A stretch of 64,000 nucleotides of DNA from the NCBI GenBank assembly GCA_018268035.1, contig JAFDXI010000163.1:1-64000 (forward strand). The letters run 5' to 3'. Source of the stretch: Bacteroidota bacterium (GTDB lineage: Bacteria; Bacteroidota; Bacteroidia; Chitinophagales; Chitinophagaceae). The translations under genes were made by a program, and so were the position numbers. The notes beneath the pieces are model-generated. The model ran no database searches. It was not told the DNA's origin and saw only the letters and a list, made by a program, of their open reading frames with translations. Numbering within the stretch: position 1 is the first letter of the stretch; each line of letters opens with the position of its first letter. Below, in pieces: positions 17,963 to 28,900 of this stretch.

Positions 17963-19405
17963 ATGCATTTGATTAAAAGATACATCCTATACGTACTGCT
18001 TATTGTTTGTAGTGTCAATAAAATTACAGCACAACAACAAAGCACATCCTTACCCTCTTTAGTAGAGAGCCAACACAATACAGATGCAACACCCGATGAA
18101 GCAACCCTTGCATACCTTAAACAAAAAATGTTTGTTAAGGTTTTTACCAATAAGAATAGAATTTATGTAGGAGAGCCTGTTTTGGCAACCTATAAATTTT
18201 ATGTAACACTTCAAATATCAGATCAGCCCAGTGTAACCAGGCAGCCAGAATTTTCAGGATGCAGTGTTCAGGAAATAAATTTTAACCAGGGGCCTGAGTT
18301 TGAAACAATCAACAAAGAGCAGTATGCAGTTTATACAATTAGAAAGGTGCAGTTAACACCTCTGCAGCCCGGTAAACTTTCATTAGGCAGGGCTTATGTC
18401 AATAATTTTATACAGGTTGAAAATGCGAACTCAATCATTCCAAGAAAATACAATATAGAATTGTGCAATACTGATATGAGTGTTGATGTAGAGGCATTAC
18501 CTGAATCAAATAAACCTAAAAATTTTAATGGCATTACCGGGAATTTTAGTATCACTGCGAGTGTTGATAATAATACGATCCCTGTTGGAGAAAACGGACA
18601 GTTAAACATAACAATTAACGGAAGTGGTAACCTTGACGCTATCAATTTACCTGTCATTGAATGGCCAGCCGGTATTGAGCACTTTGATGGCACGGATTCG
18701 CAACACATCAATCAGAATAGCTTCCCAATAAACGGCGACAAGATCTTTGAAATTCCTTATGTGGGTAAGAATGAAGGAATCGTGATAATACCTCCCATTC
18801 AATTTATTTATTTTAATACTGATACAAAAAAGTATGAGACTATTGCAACAACTGAAATCCCGCTAACATTTACAAAAGCACTTTCTAAAAAAGATATCAT
18901 TGCGCAATTTGATCATAATAATAATGTCTCCAATTATAAATACCTATGGATTGTTGCTGCTATTGCATTACTGGTTGCCTGCATAGGAATTATTACTTAT
19001 AAAAAAAGTAAAAAGAATGTAGTAAAAAAGAAAGTTGCTGCAACACCAGCAGTACCTGTTATGTCCTCTGTACCGCCAGTATATAAACTAAAACTCAGAA
19101 CAGATTTTTCAAGGTTATTGGAACATTTAAAACCAATCAATGACCACAAACAATTTTTTGCAAAAGCAAAAGAAATACTCATAATAGCAGTTGCTGAACG
19201 GGTGGACCTGGATCAAAATTCAGAAGAAGTTTTATTGAATGCATTACAACAAAGAACCTATAACGCCCCTGTTTGCAAAAGAGTTGAAACTTTATTTGAT
19301 GCTATCAATATGCATTTATATGCGCCTTATGAAACCAATGCCGATTTTAATTATTTTTATGATGAACTGAAAAATTTGGTAGAGATATTGCAATCAGAAA
19401 CTTAA
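17963..19405 (+). CDS. BatD-like (oxygen-tolerance) membrane protein
   Basis: A 480-residue protein of the BatD family, named from the Bat (Bacteroides aerotolerance) operon. It has a signal peptide (ending NKITAQQ), two or more Ig-like beta domains with KVFTNKNRIYVGEPV and the mid-protein ITGNFSITASVDNNTIPVGE repeat start, one membrane helix (YLWIVAAIALLVACIGIITY), and a cytoplasmic helical tail. No batA, batB, batC or batE genes lie beside it, so it is a solitary copy. The ATG at 17963 follows an in-frame TTG three codons earlier. The stop overlaps the convergent response regulator by TTAA. Confidence 0.82.
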   Translation: MHLIKRYILYVLLIVCSVNKITAQQQSTSLPSLVESQHNTDATPDEATLAYLKQKMFVKVFTNKNRIYVGEPVLATYKFYVTLQISDQPSVTRQPEFSGCSVQEINFNQGPEFETINKEQYAVYTIRKVQLTPLQPGKLSLGRAYVNNFIQVENANSIIPRKYNIELCNTDMSVDVEALPESNKPKNFNGITGNFSITASVDNNTIPVGENGQLNITINGSGNLDAINLPVIEWPAGIEHFDGTDSQHINQNSFPINGDKIFEIPYVGKNEGIVIIPPIQFIYFNTDTKKYETIATTEIPLTFTKALSKKDIIAQFDHNNNVSNYKYLWIVAAIALLVACIGIITYKKSKKNVVKKKVAATPAVPVMSSVPPVYKLKLRTDFSRLLEHLKPINDHKQFFAKAKEILIIAVAERVDLDQNSEEVLLNALQQRTYNAPVCKRVETLFDAINMHLYAPYETNADFNYFYDELKNLVEILQSET

Positions 19406-20109
19406 TCAATGTATTTATAACCGACGCCTCTCACAGAAAAAAAATGTTTTGGATTGCGACTGTCTTCTTCGAAATACTTCCTGAAAGTGAGGATAAAATT
19501 ATCAATAGTCCTGGTGTTTGGATAGACTTTATAGCCCCATACAGATTGCAATATTTTTTCTCTTGTTACAACCAGGTTTTTATTTTCTATCAACAGTTTT
19601 AAAAGCATGGTTTCTTTCTTGCTCAGGTCAACAGTACTACCATTTTTCAATGTTGCCTGTTGTGCTTTAAAATCAACAGTATTGCCATCGAAAATATAGG
19701 TATCGAAAGCGAAGTCTTTATCAGAAATTTTTTTATTCTTAATAATGAGTTTATCTACACGCAATAAAAGTTCTTCCAGGTTAAATGGTTTTGTCAGGTA
19801 ATCATCTGCGCCTTTTTTTAAACCTAATACCCTGTCCTGCCCTGCATTTTTAGCGCTAAGAATCAACACTGGCACATCATTATTATCCAACCTGATATTT
19901 TCAATAACAGTGATGCCATCCATTTCAGGCAACATGACATCCATAATAATCAGGTCGAAATATTCTTCCTGCGACGCTTTTAATGCCGCGCTGCCATCAA
20001 AGGCAGATGTTACTGAATAACCTTCCATTTCAAGGTTTAACTTAAGGGTTTCATGGAGATTTTCTTCATCTTCTACTAATAAAATATTTGCTCTTTCTTC
20101 TTTGTTCAT
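19402..20109 (-). CDS. OmpR-family response regulator
   Basis: A 235-residue transcription regulator: receiver domain (ILLVEDEENLHE acidic pocket, phospho-acceptor Asp57 in IIMDVMLPEMDG, switch residues in ILSAKN and the Lys of LTKPF), then a winged-helix DNA-binding domain ending YPNTRTIDNFILTFRKYFEE and FFSVRGVGYKY. The ATG overlaps the sensor kinase stop by 4 bp, marking a cognate pair. Targets are unknown. Confidence 0.94.
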   Translation of the reverse strand: MNKEERANILLVEDEENLHETLKLNLEMEGYSVTSAFDGSAALKASQEEYFDLIIMDVMLPEMDGITVIENIRLDNNDVPVLILSAKNAGQDRVLGLKKGADDYLTKPFNLEELLLRVDKLIIKNKKISDKDFAFDTYIFDGNTVDFKAQQATLKNGSTVDLSKKETMLLKLLIENKNLVVTREKILQSVWGYKVYPNTRTIDNFILTFRKYFEEDSRNPKHFFSVRGVGYKYID

Positions 20110-21080
20110 GTTGTAAACTCTATTATAAATATACTACCTGCAGATTGGTTATCTGTTACTTTTATTTTCGCCCTGTGGTTTTCAGCAATTCGTTTGCAAA
20201 GATATAAACCTAATCCTGTTCCTTTCGTTTTCCGGATAGTTTCATTACCACTCCGGTAAAAAATATCAAATATTTTTTTCTTTTCCCTGTCTTCTATACC
20301 GATGCCTTCATCAGCAAATTTCAAAATAATCTTACCGGCCTGTTGTGCCAGGGCAATGGAAATGTTTTTTTCTTTCGGTGAATATTTTGCTGCATTATCC
20401 AACAGGTTATTGATTAATAACTGAAGCAATAATTTATCGCCATTAATTTCGATATCTGCTTCTATACTTTTTGTAATTTTTCTTTCAGGGTAACGATTCG
20501 AAAAATCTGTAATGCATTTTTCAGCCAAAGCAGAAAGGTTGATATGCTCTTTATCCGGCGTATAATTACTTTCCAATTGCGATGCCACCAGGATATTAGT
20601 GGTTAGGTCATTCAGTCTTTCAGATTCTTTCAAAGTAGTACTTATCAGTCGTTGTTGTTTTTCTTCATCCAGTTTCCTTTTTTGCAGTGTTTCCAGGTTA
20701 AGGCTAACAATTGCAATGGGTGTTTTTAATTCATGTGTAACAGCCATCATAAAGTTTTGCTGTTGTCTGGTCAAAAAAAATTGTTTGCGCACAGAACGAT
20801 AAACAAATACAGCGCCTATTAAGGTTACAATTATAAATGTAATTCCTTCACTGATATATTGTGTTGTTCTTCTAATATGCTCATTATTTAAATGGTTAAG
20901 ATGTTGTTCATAAGCAGGATCATCTTTATTTAATTGCACAGTCTGATACAACCGCATCAGGTTGCTCTGGCGTTGTAAAGAAATAAACCACCATATCCAT
21001 GCAGCAATAATAAACAGCAGTAAAATCCAATAAACAGCAGTAATGAATGAAAGCTTTCTTTTTTTATAAACAGATATCAT
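20106..21080 (-). CDS. Sensor histidine kinase paired with the OmpR-type regulator
   Basis: A 324-residue inner-membrane kinase with two membrane helices (about 11-33 and 75-97) framing a short periplasmic loop. HisKA follows with the phospho-acceptor in AVTHELKTPIA, then the ATPase domain with NNLLDNAAKYS, DEGIGI and GTGLGLYLC. I see no clear HAMP or PAS domain. The ATG at 21080 (MISVYKKRK) is preferred to a TTG six codons upstream. It forms an operon with the regulator through a 4-bp overlap. The signal sensed is not evident. Confidence 0.92.
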   Translation of the reverse strand: MISVYKKRKLSFITAVYWILLLFIIAAWIWWFISLQRQSNLMRLYQTVQLNKDDPAYEQHLNHLNNEHIRRTTQYISEGITFIIVTLIGAVFVYRSVRKQFFLTRQQQNFMMAVTHELKTPIAIVSLNLETLQKRKLDEEKQQRLISTTLKESERLNDLTTNILVASQLESNYTPDKEHINLSALAEKCITDFSNRYPERKITKSIEADIEINGDKLLLQLLINNLLDNAAKYSPKEKNISIALAQQAGKIILKFADEGIGIEDREKKKIFDIFYRSGNETIRKTKGTGLGLYLCKRIAENHRAKIKVTDNQSAGSIFIIEFTT

Positions 21081-21169
21081 TGCTGCAAAATAAAACAATG
21101 ATATATTTAACAGGTAAATAGTTCAACACAGAATCTAAATTTTTTTTACACCAACATAATCATTTTAGA

Positions 21170-22168
21170 ATGAATCATACTAATATGAAAAATACGGATG
21201 AAGTAACTGGCAAGTCCAGGGATAAAATTCTTTGTATTGGAGAAGCTTTGATAGATATGATTTGTACTGATACCGGAAAGACATTGGCCGAGGGCAATCA
21301 TTTTTTAAAAAAACCTGGTGGTGCCCCCACTAATGTGGCTGCGGCAATTGCTGCGCTTGGTGGCAAAGTGGAACTTGCAGCCAAAGTGGGTAATGATCCA
21401 TTTGGCAAACAATTGATTGAAGTGATGCAATCTTTTGGTGTTTCAACAAAATGGGTTTTCGAGGATCAGCATTTTTTTACAACGATGGCTTTTGTTTCTC
21501 TTTTGGAAAATGGAGAACGTGATTTTGTGTTTAATCGTGGCGCAGATGGCGCATTAAGCAGTGATGATACAAATGCTATTGAACTGAATGAATTTTCAAT
21601 AGTGCATTTCGGTTCTGCAACTGGTTTCTTGCCTGGCCCTTTGCAATCAGTTTATGAAGAAATGAAACAAAAAGCTTTACAAGAAAATATGTTTATCAGT
21701 TTTGATCCCAATTACCGTCATTTATTATTCAAAAATAATACCCGGTCTTTTATAGATCAGTCCTGGAATTTTTTGAAGAGCTGCAATTTCTTCAAGTTGA
21801 GTGATGAAGAAGCTTTACTTATATCCAGCACATCAACATTAAATGAAGCAGTACAAATTTTTTTAGAAAAAACAAAAGCAGTTTTTACCATCACATTGGG
21901 AAAAGAAGGCACATTACTGGGTTATAATGGAACAACAACCATCATTCCAAGTATAACAGTAAAAGCAATTGATACAACAGGTGCAGGCGATGCATTTGTA
22001 GGTGCAGTTTTATATCAACTCAGCTCACTTCAAAATAATTTGAATGAAATTTCTTTTGACCAGTGGCAAAATATTGTCACCAATGCAAATAAAGCCGGCG
22101 CCAGGACATGTGAATATATGGGAGCAATGGAAGCATTCAAACACCTGAACAGCGATATTTTCAAATAG
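21170..22168 (+). CDS. PfkB-family sugar kinase (fructokinase-like)
   Basis: A cytosolic carbohydrate kinase of 332 residues. It has the N-terminal signature ILCIGEALIDMI, the glycine-rich KPGGAPTNVAAAIAALGG, and the C-terminal DTTGAGDAFVGAVLY with the catalytic Asp and anion hole. The pattern is closest to bacterial fructokinases, but adenosine or ribose kinases cannot be excluded by eye. It stands alone, divergent from the sensor kinase operon and convergent with the permease gene. Confidence 0.87.
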   Translation: MNHTNMKNTDEVTGKSRDKILCIGEALIDMICTDTGKTLAEGNHFLKKPGGAPTNVAAAIAALGGKVELAAKVGNDPFGKQLIEVMQSFGVSTKWVFEDQHFFTTMAFVSLLENGERDFVFNRGADGALSSDDTNAIELNEFSIVHFGSATGFLPGPLQSVYEEMKQKALQENMFISFDPNYRHLLFKNNTRSFIDQSWNFLKSCNFFKLSDEEALLISSTSTLNEAVQIFLEKTKAVFTITLGKEGTLLGYNGTTTIIPSITVKAIDTTGAGDAFVGAVLYQLSSLQNNLNEISFDQWQNIVTNANKAGARTCEYMGAMEAFKHLNSDIFK

Positions 22169-22196
22169 AGAATAGCTGATTGTATTGAAAATGTTT

Positions 22197-23582
22197 TTAG
22201 TGATTTGCTTTACGTTTAAACCAAAAATACATGGGCACTCCTGTCAACATTAATATGGCGCCAATAGAAGCCTCTCTTGGTCTTGTATAAACAGTATTGA
22301 TGATGAGCACCACACAGAAAATAATAACAATTGCAGGAACAATTGGATATCCCCAAACTTTGTAGGGCCTTGGTGCATCCGGCATTTTTTTGCGCAGGAT
22401 GAAAACACCTAAAGTAGTGGCGCCATAATAGATAAATACAGCAAAAATGATCATATCTGTCAATTGATCAAAAGTTCCTGACAATACCAAAATGCAAGCC
22501 CATACACCCTGGTATAGCAATGAATTTACCGGTGCCTGTTTATCATTGAGCTTTGCAACTTTTTTAAAAAATAATCCTTCTTTTGCCATCGCATAATATG
22601 GACGGCAGCTTGCAAGGATTGTAGCATTGCAACAACCTAAAGTAGTAACAATAATTAGCAATGAAATAAACAATACACCACCGCTTCCCCAAAAACTTCT
22701 TACTGCTTCAATCGCAGCAATTTTATCAGTAGCATTAAAAACATCTTCAAGTTGTGGGATGGATAACACTGCAAGATAAGTAGTATTGACAAGCAGGTAT
22801 AAAATAATAATTGTAAAGATGCCGATTACAATACCTCTTGGTAAATTTCGGTTTGCATCTTTTATTTCGCCACCCACATATCCGACAGATGCCCATCCCT
22901 GGTAACCCCAGAATGCTGCAAGCATTGCAGTGAAAACAGCACTAACAGTTACAGGTGTATTATTGGTTGATTGCATACTGATATTACCAATGTTGGCAGA
23001 AGAACTTGTCAACCCGAAAACAATAATAATAGCAATACTGCTGAATACTAAAATTAATATGCCCATACTAAAACCAGCTCCGGTTTTAATACCACGCGAA
23101 TTGATCCAGGTCAAAATTATAATGAGTAAAATAGCAAGAAGTTTTACATTCAGGTGTTGAAAAGGTTTGAACAATCCACCAATACTTACATCTGATAGTG
23201 ATGGCAACACTTCTGGTAAATGAACAATACTATTGAATGATTCTGCAAACACAAAAGCCAATGCAGAAATAGCAGCGGTTTGTATAACAGCAAACAGACT
23301 CCATCCAAACAGGAATGCAAAAAATTTATTATAAATTTTCTGATAATACACATATTCGCCGCCGGTACCTGCCAGCAATCCTGCTACTTCAGCATTGCAT
23401 AAAGCGCCGAACAAACTGATAATGCCAGCCAGCACCCATGCAACCAGCACCCATCCTGAAGAGTGCAATTCAGCAGCCATTGGTGCAACTTTTTTATATA
23501 CACCACTGCCGATAATATTTCCGATGACAACAACGATAACCAATCGTAGTCCAAGAGAGCGGTTAAGTTGGGAACTACTCAT
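22197..23582 (-). CDS. APC-family amino acid permease
   Basis: A 461-residue transporter with about 12 hydrophobic helices. The first helix carries IGNIIGSGVYKKV, the unwound substrate-binding GSG motif of the amino acid-polyamine-organocation family, and FWGYQGWASVGYVGGEIKD is the conserved helix 6 region. It resembles the LAT/SteT-like branch. The substrate cannot be assigned. No metabolic partner gene is adjacent. Confidence 0.88.
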   Translation of the reverse strand: MSSSQLNRSLGLRLVIVVVIGNIIGSGVYKKVAPMAAELHSSGWVLVAWVLAGIISLFGALCNAEVAGLLAGTGGEYVYYQKIYNKFFAFLFGWSLFAVIQTAAISALAFVFAESFNSIVHLPEVLPSLSDVSIGGLFKPFQHLNVKLLAILLIIILTWINSRGIKTGAGFSMGILILVFSSIAIIIVFGLTSSSANIGNISMQSTNNTPVTVSAVFTAMLAAFWGYQGWASVGYVGGEIKDANRNLPRGIVIGIFTIIILYLLVNTTYLAVLSIPQLEDVFNATDKIAAIEAVRSFWGSGGVLFISLLIIVTTLGCCNATILASCRPYYAMAKEGLFFKKVAKLNDKQAPVNSLLYQGVWACILVLSGTFDQLTDMIIFAVFIYYGATTLGVFILRKKMPDAPRPYKVWGYPIVPAIVIIFCVVLIINTVYTRPREASIGAILMLTGVPMYFWFKRKANH

Positions 23583-23634
23583 GCAGATTTTTTTAGTGAA
23601 TTACAATATTAAGCGGTTAAGCTTATTAATGTTG

Positions 23635-24018
23635 TTATAAAACAATTTTTTCAAACAATTGCATCATGGTTTCATGAGGTTCAATACACAAACCCGGATG
23701 CACAGGCGATGTTTGAAGCACTGTACTTTTTGTTGCAGCCAACCAGCGAAAACGGGAAGCCAGTGGCAATGTTGCAATTGTGCCACCCTGCTTCTCTCCT
23801 TTTGCCACTTGCACAAATGCGCTTAATCTTTTTTCAATTTCATGAATATCCAAAGCTGCTGCCATTGCTTTTATTTTGGTTGTATTGATATGATAAACAA
23901 CATCCAAAAATTTTTTTGAAGCGCAGTAAAGTATGATACCTGCGTTGATGAATTCTTCTTTCTCCACGCAAGGTACAATGCGGATAACAGCATATTCAAA
24001 TAAGTGTTTCTCTTGCAT
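23635..24018 (-). CDS. DUF3037 protein, partner of HipA-like kinase
   Basis: A 127-residue cytosolic protein that fits DUF3037 (FEYAVIRIVPCVEKEEFINAG, then a C-terminal RFRWLAATKSTVLQTSPVHPG). The function is unknown. It overlaps the HipA-like kinase gene upstream by 23 bp on the same strand, so the two are translationally coupled. The family is often found beside HipA-like kinases, which suggests a partner or substrate role; that is inference. Confidence 0.85.
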   Translation of the reverse strand: MQEKHLFEYAVIRIVPCVEKEEFINAGIILYCASKKFLDVVYHINTTKIKAMAAALDIHEIEKRLSAFVQVAKGEKQGGTIATLPLASRFRWLAATKSTVLQTSPVHPGLCIEPHETMMQLFEKIVL

Positions 24019-24796
24019 TTTTTGCTTCTTGTGTGAATGAATCAGAATGACTCAAACGCGTTATTAAAAAATCTTTATACACCTGGCGTTTTGCTTGCGA
24101 TGATGAAATATCCGGAAAGATTTCATCGAGCCAGTTATCCGGAATAATGTTTATTATAGTTTCAATATCTTCTTTGGTGATGAGAGATGAAAAAGTTTCA
24201 TTCACTTTATCCAGTTGGGTTGCATAAGGCAATAACACATGATCTCTAATTGCTGTAAAAGGTTTTTTAGCCTGTTCATTTGCATCCGTTAAAGCATGTT
24301 GAAAATACAATGAAGCACCATGATCTATCAACCATAATTCATCATGCCATATCAGCATATTAGTGTTGCGGGCAGTGCGATCAACATTAGTGATTAAGCT
24401 ATCAAGCCAAACAATTTTTGAAGCTGTATCTGCATCAATTGTATTCACCACTGCATCAAAAATAAATGCGCCCTGCAGGTAATGCATTGCAAGGTTTAAA
24501 CCACGGCTTGCTTTTAAAAGATCCTGGATTTCTTCATCGGGTTCAGTTCTGCCAAATGCTTCATCAAGATGTGCAAATACAATCTCAGGTAATTTTAATC
24601 CCATCAGTTTTGCCAATAATCCACTTATCAATTCTGCAATCAGTGCTTTTACACCCTGCCCAGCACCCCTGAATTTCAACACATACATAAATCCATCATC
24701 TGCTTCAGTGACAGCGGGCAGTGAACCACCTTCGCGTAATGGTGTAACGTACCGGGTTACTTCCACTGTTCTTATTTCCGGATTAAATGCCTGCAT
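23996..24796 (-). CDS. HipA-like kinase-fold protein
   Basis: A 266-residue protein with a compact HipA-type kinase fold, lacking the N-terminal subdomain of classical HipA. Candidate catalytic parts are Lys41 (YVLKFRGAG), the loop NVDRTARNTNML (Asp139, Asn144) and the metal Asp158 in LWLIDHGAS, so the active site looks intact. No HipB-type DNA-binding gene is present; instead DUF3037 follows with a 23-bp overlap. HipA kinases phosphorylate proteins such as glutamyl-tRNA synthetase, but the target here is unknown. The ATG at 24796 was chosen over a TTG three codons earlier. Confidence 0.8.
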   Translation of the reverse strand: MQAFNPEIRTVEVTRYVTPLREGGSLPAVTEADDGFMYVLKFRGAGQGVKALIAELISGLLAKLMGLKLPEIVFAHLDEAFGRTEPDEEIQDLLKASRGLNLAMHYLQGAFIFDAVVNTIDADTASKIVWLDSLITNVDRTARNTNMLIWHDELWLIDHGASLYFQHALTDANEQAKKPFTAIRDHVLLPYATQLDKVNETFSSLITKEDIETIINIIPDNWLDEIFPDISSSQAKRQVYKDFLITRLSHSDSFTQEAKNARETLI

Positions 24797-24943
24797 ACTT
24801 TTCAAAGTTGTAAAAATAAGGGGATTATGGAATTAAAACGCAAGTATGGATTGTTCAGGTATATCATTAGCCTGTTTCAAAAAAAACAATTCAGGCTTTG
24901 AATAAGATGCAATTTTTTAATAAAAAGTTTTTGTTGATAAAAT

Positions 24944-25981
24944 TTAAAATTTTACAGAAGGGCATTTTACATTTTTGCCTTCAAAGGAATTAAACAAACC
25001 TACTTTGGTGATTGAAATTTCATAAGCGCCTTGCGTTTGATTGTAAGTACCCAATGCTGAGCTGGTGGCATCGTAACTAATAGTAGCTGAAATGCCACTG
25101 ATAGTAACACCCACCATTGGAATGAGTGCATCTTGTACCCTGTAATATAAGCCGCCTATCAATTGCAAATTTCCATCGCCGCTTAAATTATAATGTGCAT
25201 TTAACCCGGCTACAATTTCAGTAGATTTTGCCATCATACTGAAATATGCATTGGGGTTGATGATCCACATATTATTCAATTTAAAACTTCCATTGACAAA
25301 AGCATTAAAACGAGGAGGCACTTTTGTATCAGCATTATTGTTGGAGAAAAAAGATTCTTTAGGCATATTGATATGATCAACACTAATACCACCATTAATA
25401 TAAGCATTATCAGTTGGGAAAAAAGCATAATTCAGGCCTGCATTCAAATCAAGGTACCATACTGAAGTTGAATTAAACACTTCATTACTGGGAATGGTGA
25501 TGTCAAAGAATTTTCCGTTCCACTGATTATTAAAAGTGAGTTTGGTTATATCAATTCTTTTGTTAACAGCACCAATACCAAAGCCGCCACTCAACAAACT
25601 ATTATAACCCAACATTTGATGGTATGCAACCGAACCATAAACTTTTGTACTGGTTAAATTCCCACTACCTGCAACATCATTTAATAAAACAAGCCCAGTT
25701 CCAACCCAACCATTTTCAAACTTATTATTAAACAATTGTGCATCTGCCCATGCACTCATTGTTTTATATGGATTGTTGATAACACCTGCCCATTGATTAC
25801 GGTAATTGATGCCTGCACGCCAGTCAGCATCAGGTTCAAATCCCGTATTGGCAGGATTGGTTAAAAGTGGCGCATTAAAGTATTGGGAAAAATGCAAATC
25901 CTGAGTTGATGCGGTTTGAAAAATAATTAACCCCATCAAACAAAAAATCAGATCTTTTATACTTTTAAAATTTATTTTCAT
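24944..25981 (-). CDS. PorP/SprF-family type IX secretion membrane protein
   Basis: A 345-residue outer-membrane beta-barrel type protein with a signal peptide (ending FQTASTQ) and the typical DLHFSQYFNAPLLTNPANTG start. SprF proteins help a specific partner with a type B sorting tail cross the outer membrane through T9SS. The gene lies 13 bp after the PKD/type B protein, the usual pairing, so it probably serves that protein. Confidence 0.93.
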   Translation of the reverse strand: MKINFKSIKDLIFCLMGLIIFQTASTQDLHFSQYFNAPLLTNPANTGFEPDADWRAGINYRNQWAGVINNPYKTMSAWADAQLFNNKFENGWVGTGLVLLNDVAGSGNLTSTKVYGSVAYHQMLGYNSLLSGGFGIGAVNKRIDITKLTFNNQWNGKFFDITIPSNEVFNSTSVWYLDLNAGLNYAFFPTDNAYINGGISVDHINMPKESFFSNNNADTKVPPRFNAFVNGSFKLNNMWIINPNAYFSMMAKSTEIVAGLNAHYNLSGDGNLQLIGGLYYRVQDALIPMVGVTISGISATISYDATSSALGTYNQTQGAYEISITKVGLFNSFEGKNVKCPSVKF

Positions 25982-25994
25982 ACCAAATCATCTC

Positions 25995-28900
25995 CTATCT
26001 TAATAATGTAATATCGCCTTTTTTTGTATATTTTGTACCATCTGTAAAAACAATACTCAATGTATAAACATACACATCCTGTGGTTGTAATACTCCATTA
26101 TATTTTCCGTTCCAACCCGTGTTAATATTGTTTGATGTGAACACTGGCTTTCCCCAGCGGTTAAATATCCTCCAAGTCATACTGGCGATACCATAGCCAT
26201 TTACATAAATCACATCATTTGTTCCATCTCCATTGGGAGAAAATGCATTTGGAACATCTACTAATGGAGAGACAAGAGCCGTTATCTGGTAAAAGGCAGT
26301 GTCAGAACAACCGTATTGATTAAAAGCTATCAGGAAAACAGTATAGGTACCTGCTGTATTATAAATATGGCTTACTGGTAACATTGATGTTGTAATTAAA
26401 GTATCACCATCACCAAATTCCCATTTATAACTTGTGCCACCAATTGAAGTATTGGTAAATTCATAAGGTGTGTTTTCTTTTGGTGTAGTTGGACTATAAA
26501 TAAATGCTGCCGTGGGGCCTTCATAAACTGTTATCGTCATTGTTGTATCATCCGCCGGGTTACAAGTCAGGTTATCTGTTGCAGATAATTTTACTGTATA
26601 GGTACCTGGCGTAGCATAAAGATGTGTTGGGCTTGTTTCAGTTGATGTAGTTCCATCACCAAAATCCCAAACGAAGTTTTGTCCTCCTATTGATGTATTA
26701 TCAAAATAAGCATTGTAAGGTGAGCAACCGGTGGATGGTGTTGCAAACTGTGCCTGTAAAATGGAAGCAACTCTTAATTGTATATTTACTGAATCGGGGG
26801 AGTTACAAAAAGTGGTATCGTTGAGGTATAACTTCACATTATACACACCACTTGCAGTATATTGATGTGTTATTGATGGCTCGTTGGTAGTTTGAGTAAC
26901 ACCGTCTCCAAAATCCCACATAAAATCATCTGGCTGGAAAGAATAACCTGCAGGCGGAACAGAATTATTATTAAACTGGTAATTAAAAGATTCACAAGGC
27001 AACAATTTTACAATTGAAGCTGCAAGTTGAGCTTTGTTGCTTCTTGCATGTATGGTGATATAGGAAGTGTCAGCAACATTACATTTTGATGAATCAATAC
27101 TGATTAACATCACCCTGTAATCACCAACATTCTGATAAGTATAACTTGCATTGGGTACAGTTGTTTCCACTACTGGTGAGCCATCACCAAAATTCCACCT
27201 GTATCTTTTACCCAAAGCAATAGTATCTGCAAAATCAACAGTCAACGGTATGCAACCTGAGCTGTCGCGTATTACTCCATTGATAGAAGGTCGTATAGAT
27301 GAAATAACACCTGATAATTCAAAAGCAATTTTCACTGCAGCTTCATTACACATTGCGCCTGTTTGTGCAGGATTACCAGGGCTCCATGACCCTGAAGTAG
27401 TTGGGAACTGGCCAATTTTATTACAGTTGGCACAAACAGCCTGATAAATTACTCCACGTTTATCAAATCGGCTGGTGCCGCCATCCACATGATCTCCATA
27501 AGCATTGGGATCAATCGTTCCGTAAAAACTACCGAATAACTGGCTGCTTGCATTTTTTTCTAAAACAAAAAAGTAAAAATCATTACCATCAGTTTGTTTA
27601 AGTATAGCATTTGGTGTAGTAACAAGTCCAACAGTTGTATTGTTACTGTACTCTGCATTGGCTGATCCACCCCAACCAGAAACATAAACATTACCACAAA
27701 CATCCACCAGGAATGCAGTTGGGGAAATATCTGGCAATGGTGCACCTTTCCCAAAATTGGCTGAATAAATTACCTGAGTTAAATCAGGATTAAGTTTTGT
27801 GATAAATTGTTTTCCATTCGCCTGATTGCCACCTGCATTAAAAGGAGATTGATATACAGGAAATGCAGTAGTGGTAGTACCCATAACATAGGGATAACCA
27901 AATTTATCTGTTTGTACTCCATAAACCATATCATTGCCAGATGTGCCGATGTAGCAAATTTTTATCAGCGTTGACATATCAGCACTGATTTCTCCAATAA
28001 ACCCATCCACATCTCCTTTTTGAAAACTTTTATGAACAATTCCCTGAGGTGCATCTGTAGCATTAACAGCCAGGTCAGTACTGCTGGTACCACCTGCTAT
28101 ATATACATTGCCAGTAGCATTACTGATAGATAAAACAAAAGCTGCATCATCTCCATTACCGCCAATTAAAGTGCACATATCTACATTGGCAAGATCAGAA
28201 GATGTTTTAATAAAAACGCCATCCTGTAAGCCACTTAATGATTTTTTAAATGCGTTGTTAGTGGTGGGAAAATCAGATGACCTTGTGCAACTGGCGAGAT
28301 AAATATTATCCTGATAATCTGTAATCACTTCACTCCTGGCATCATCGCCATAATTTCTTCTTGTTGTAAAAACGCCCTGCGGTGATTGAGCATATTTAGG
28401 TGCAATGTTGACTCCGTCAGAACCGGTACCTCCGAATTTTCTTGCAGCAATTAATGTTTGTCCATCGCCGCTGAGTTTTGCCAGGAAAATATCAAAATTA
28501 CCACCGGCGCCATAAGTATTCTGTGTAGTAGGAAAATCTTTTGAAGTAGTTCTTCCAGAGATGATGAGGTTGCCCCTTGAATCAACTACCAAACTATGTG
28601 GCTGTTCATCTCCACCTCCACCGAGATAAGTTGCAAACAAAGCTGTTTTCCCTGTCGGATCAAATTTCATCAATGCCACATCGCATGCTATCCCAGATCC
28701 TTCCATACCATCACCACCATTATATGTTTCATCATAACCACCCACATGCCTGGGGTCATAACCTGGATCAAAAACAATACCTCCTGCATAAAAATTTCCT
28801 ACATTATCATAAGTAGCAGTATAACCCCATACATCTGAAACGCTGCCGACAAATGTTGAAAATATCACTGTAGGATCAATAATGAGTGTACTGGTCTTAT

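Noticed and set aside
24865..24900. AGCCTG/CAGGCT inverted repeat as terminator of the SprF gene
   Set aside because: On the minus strand the stem is followed by AATG rather than a T-run, and the loop is long.
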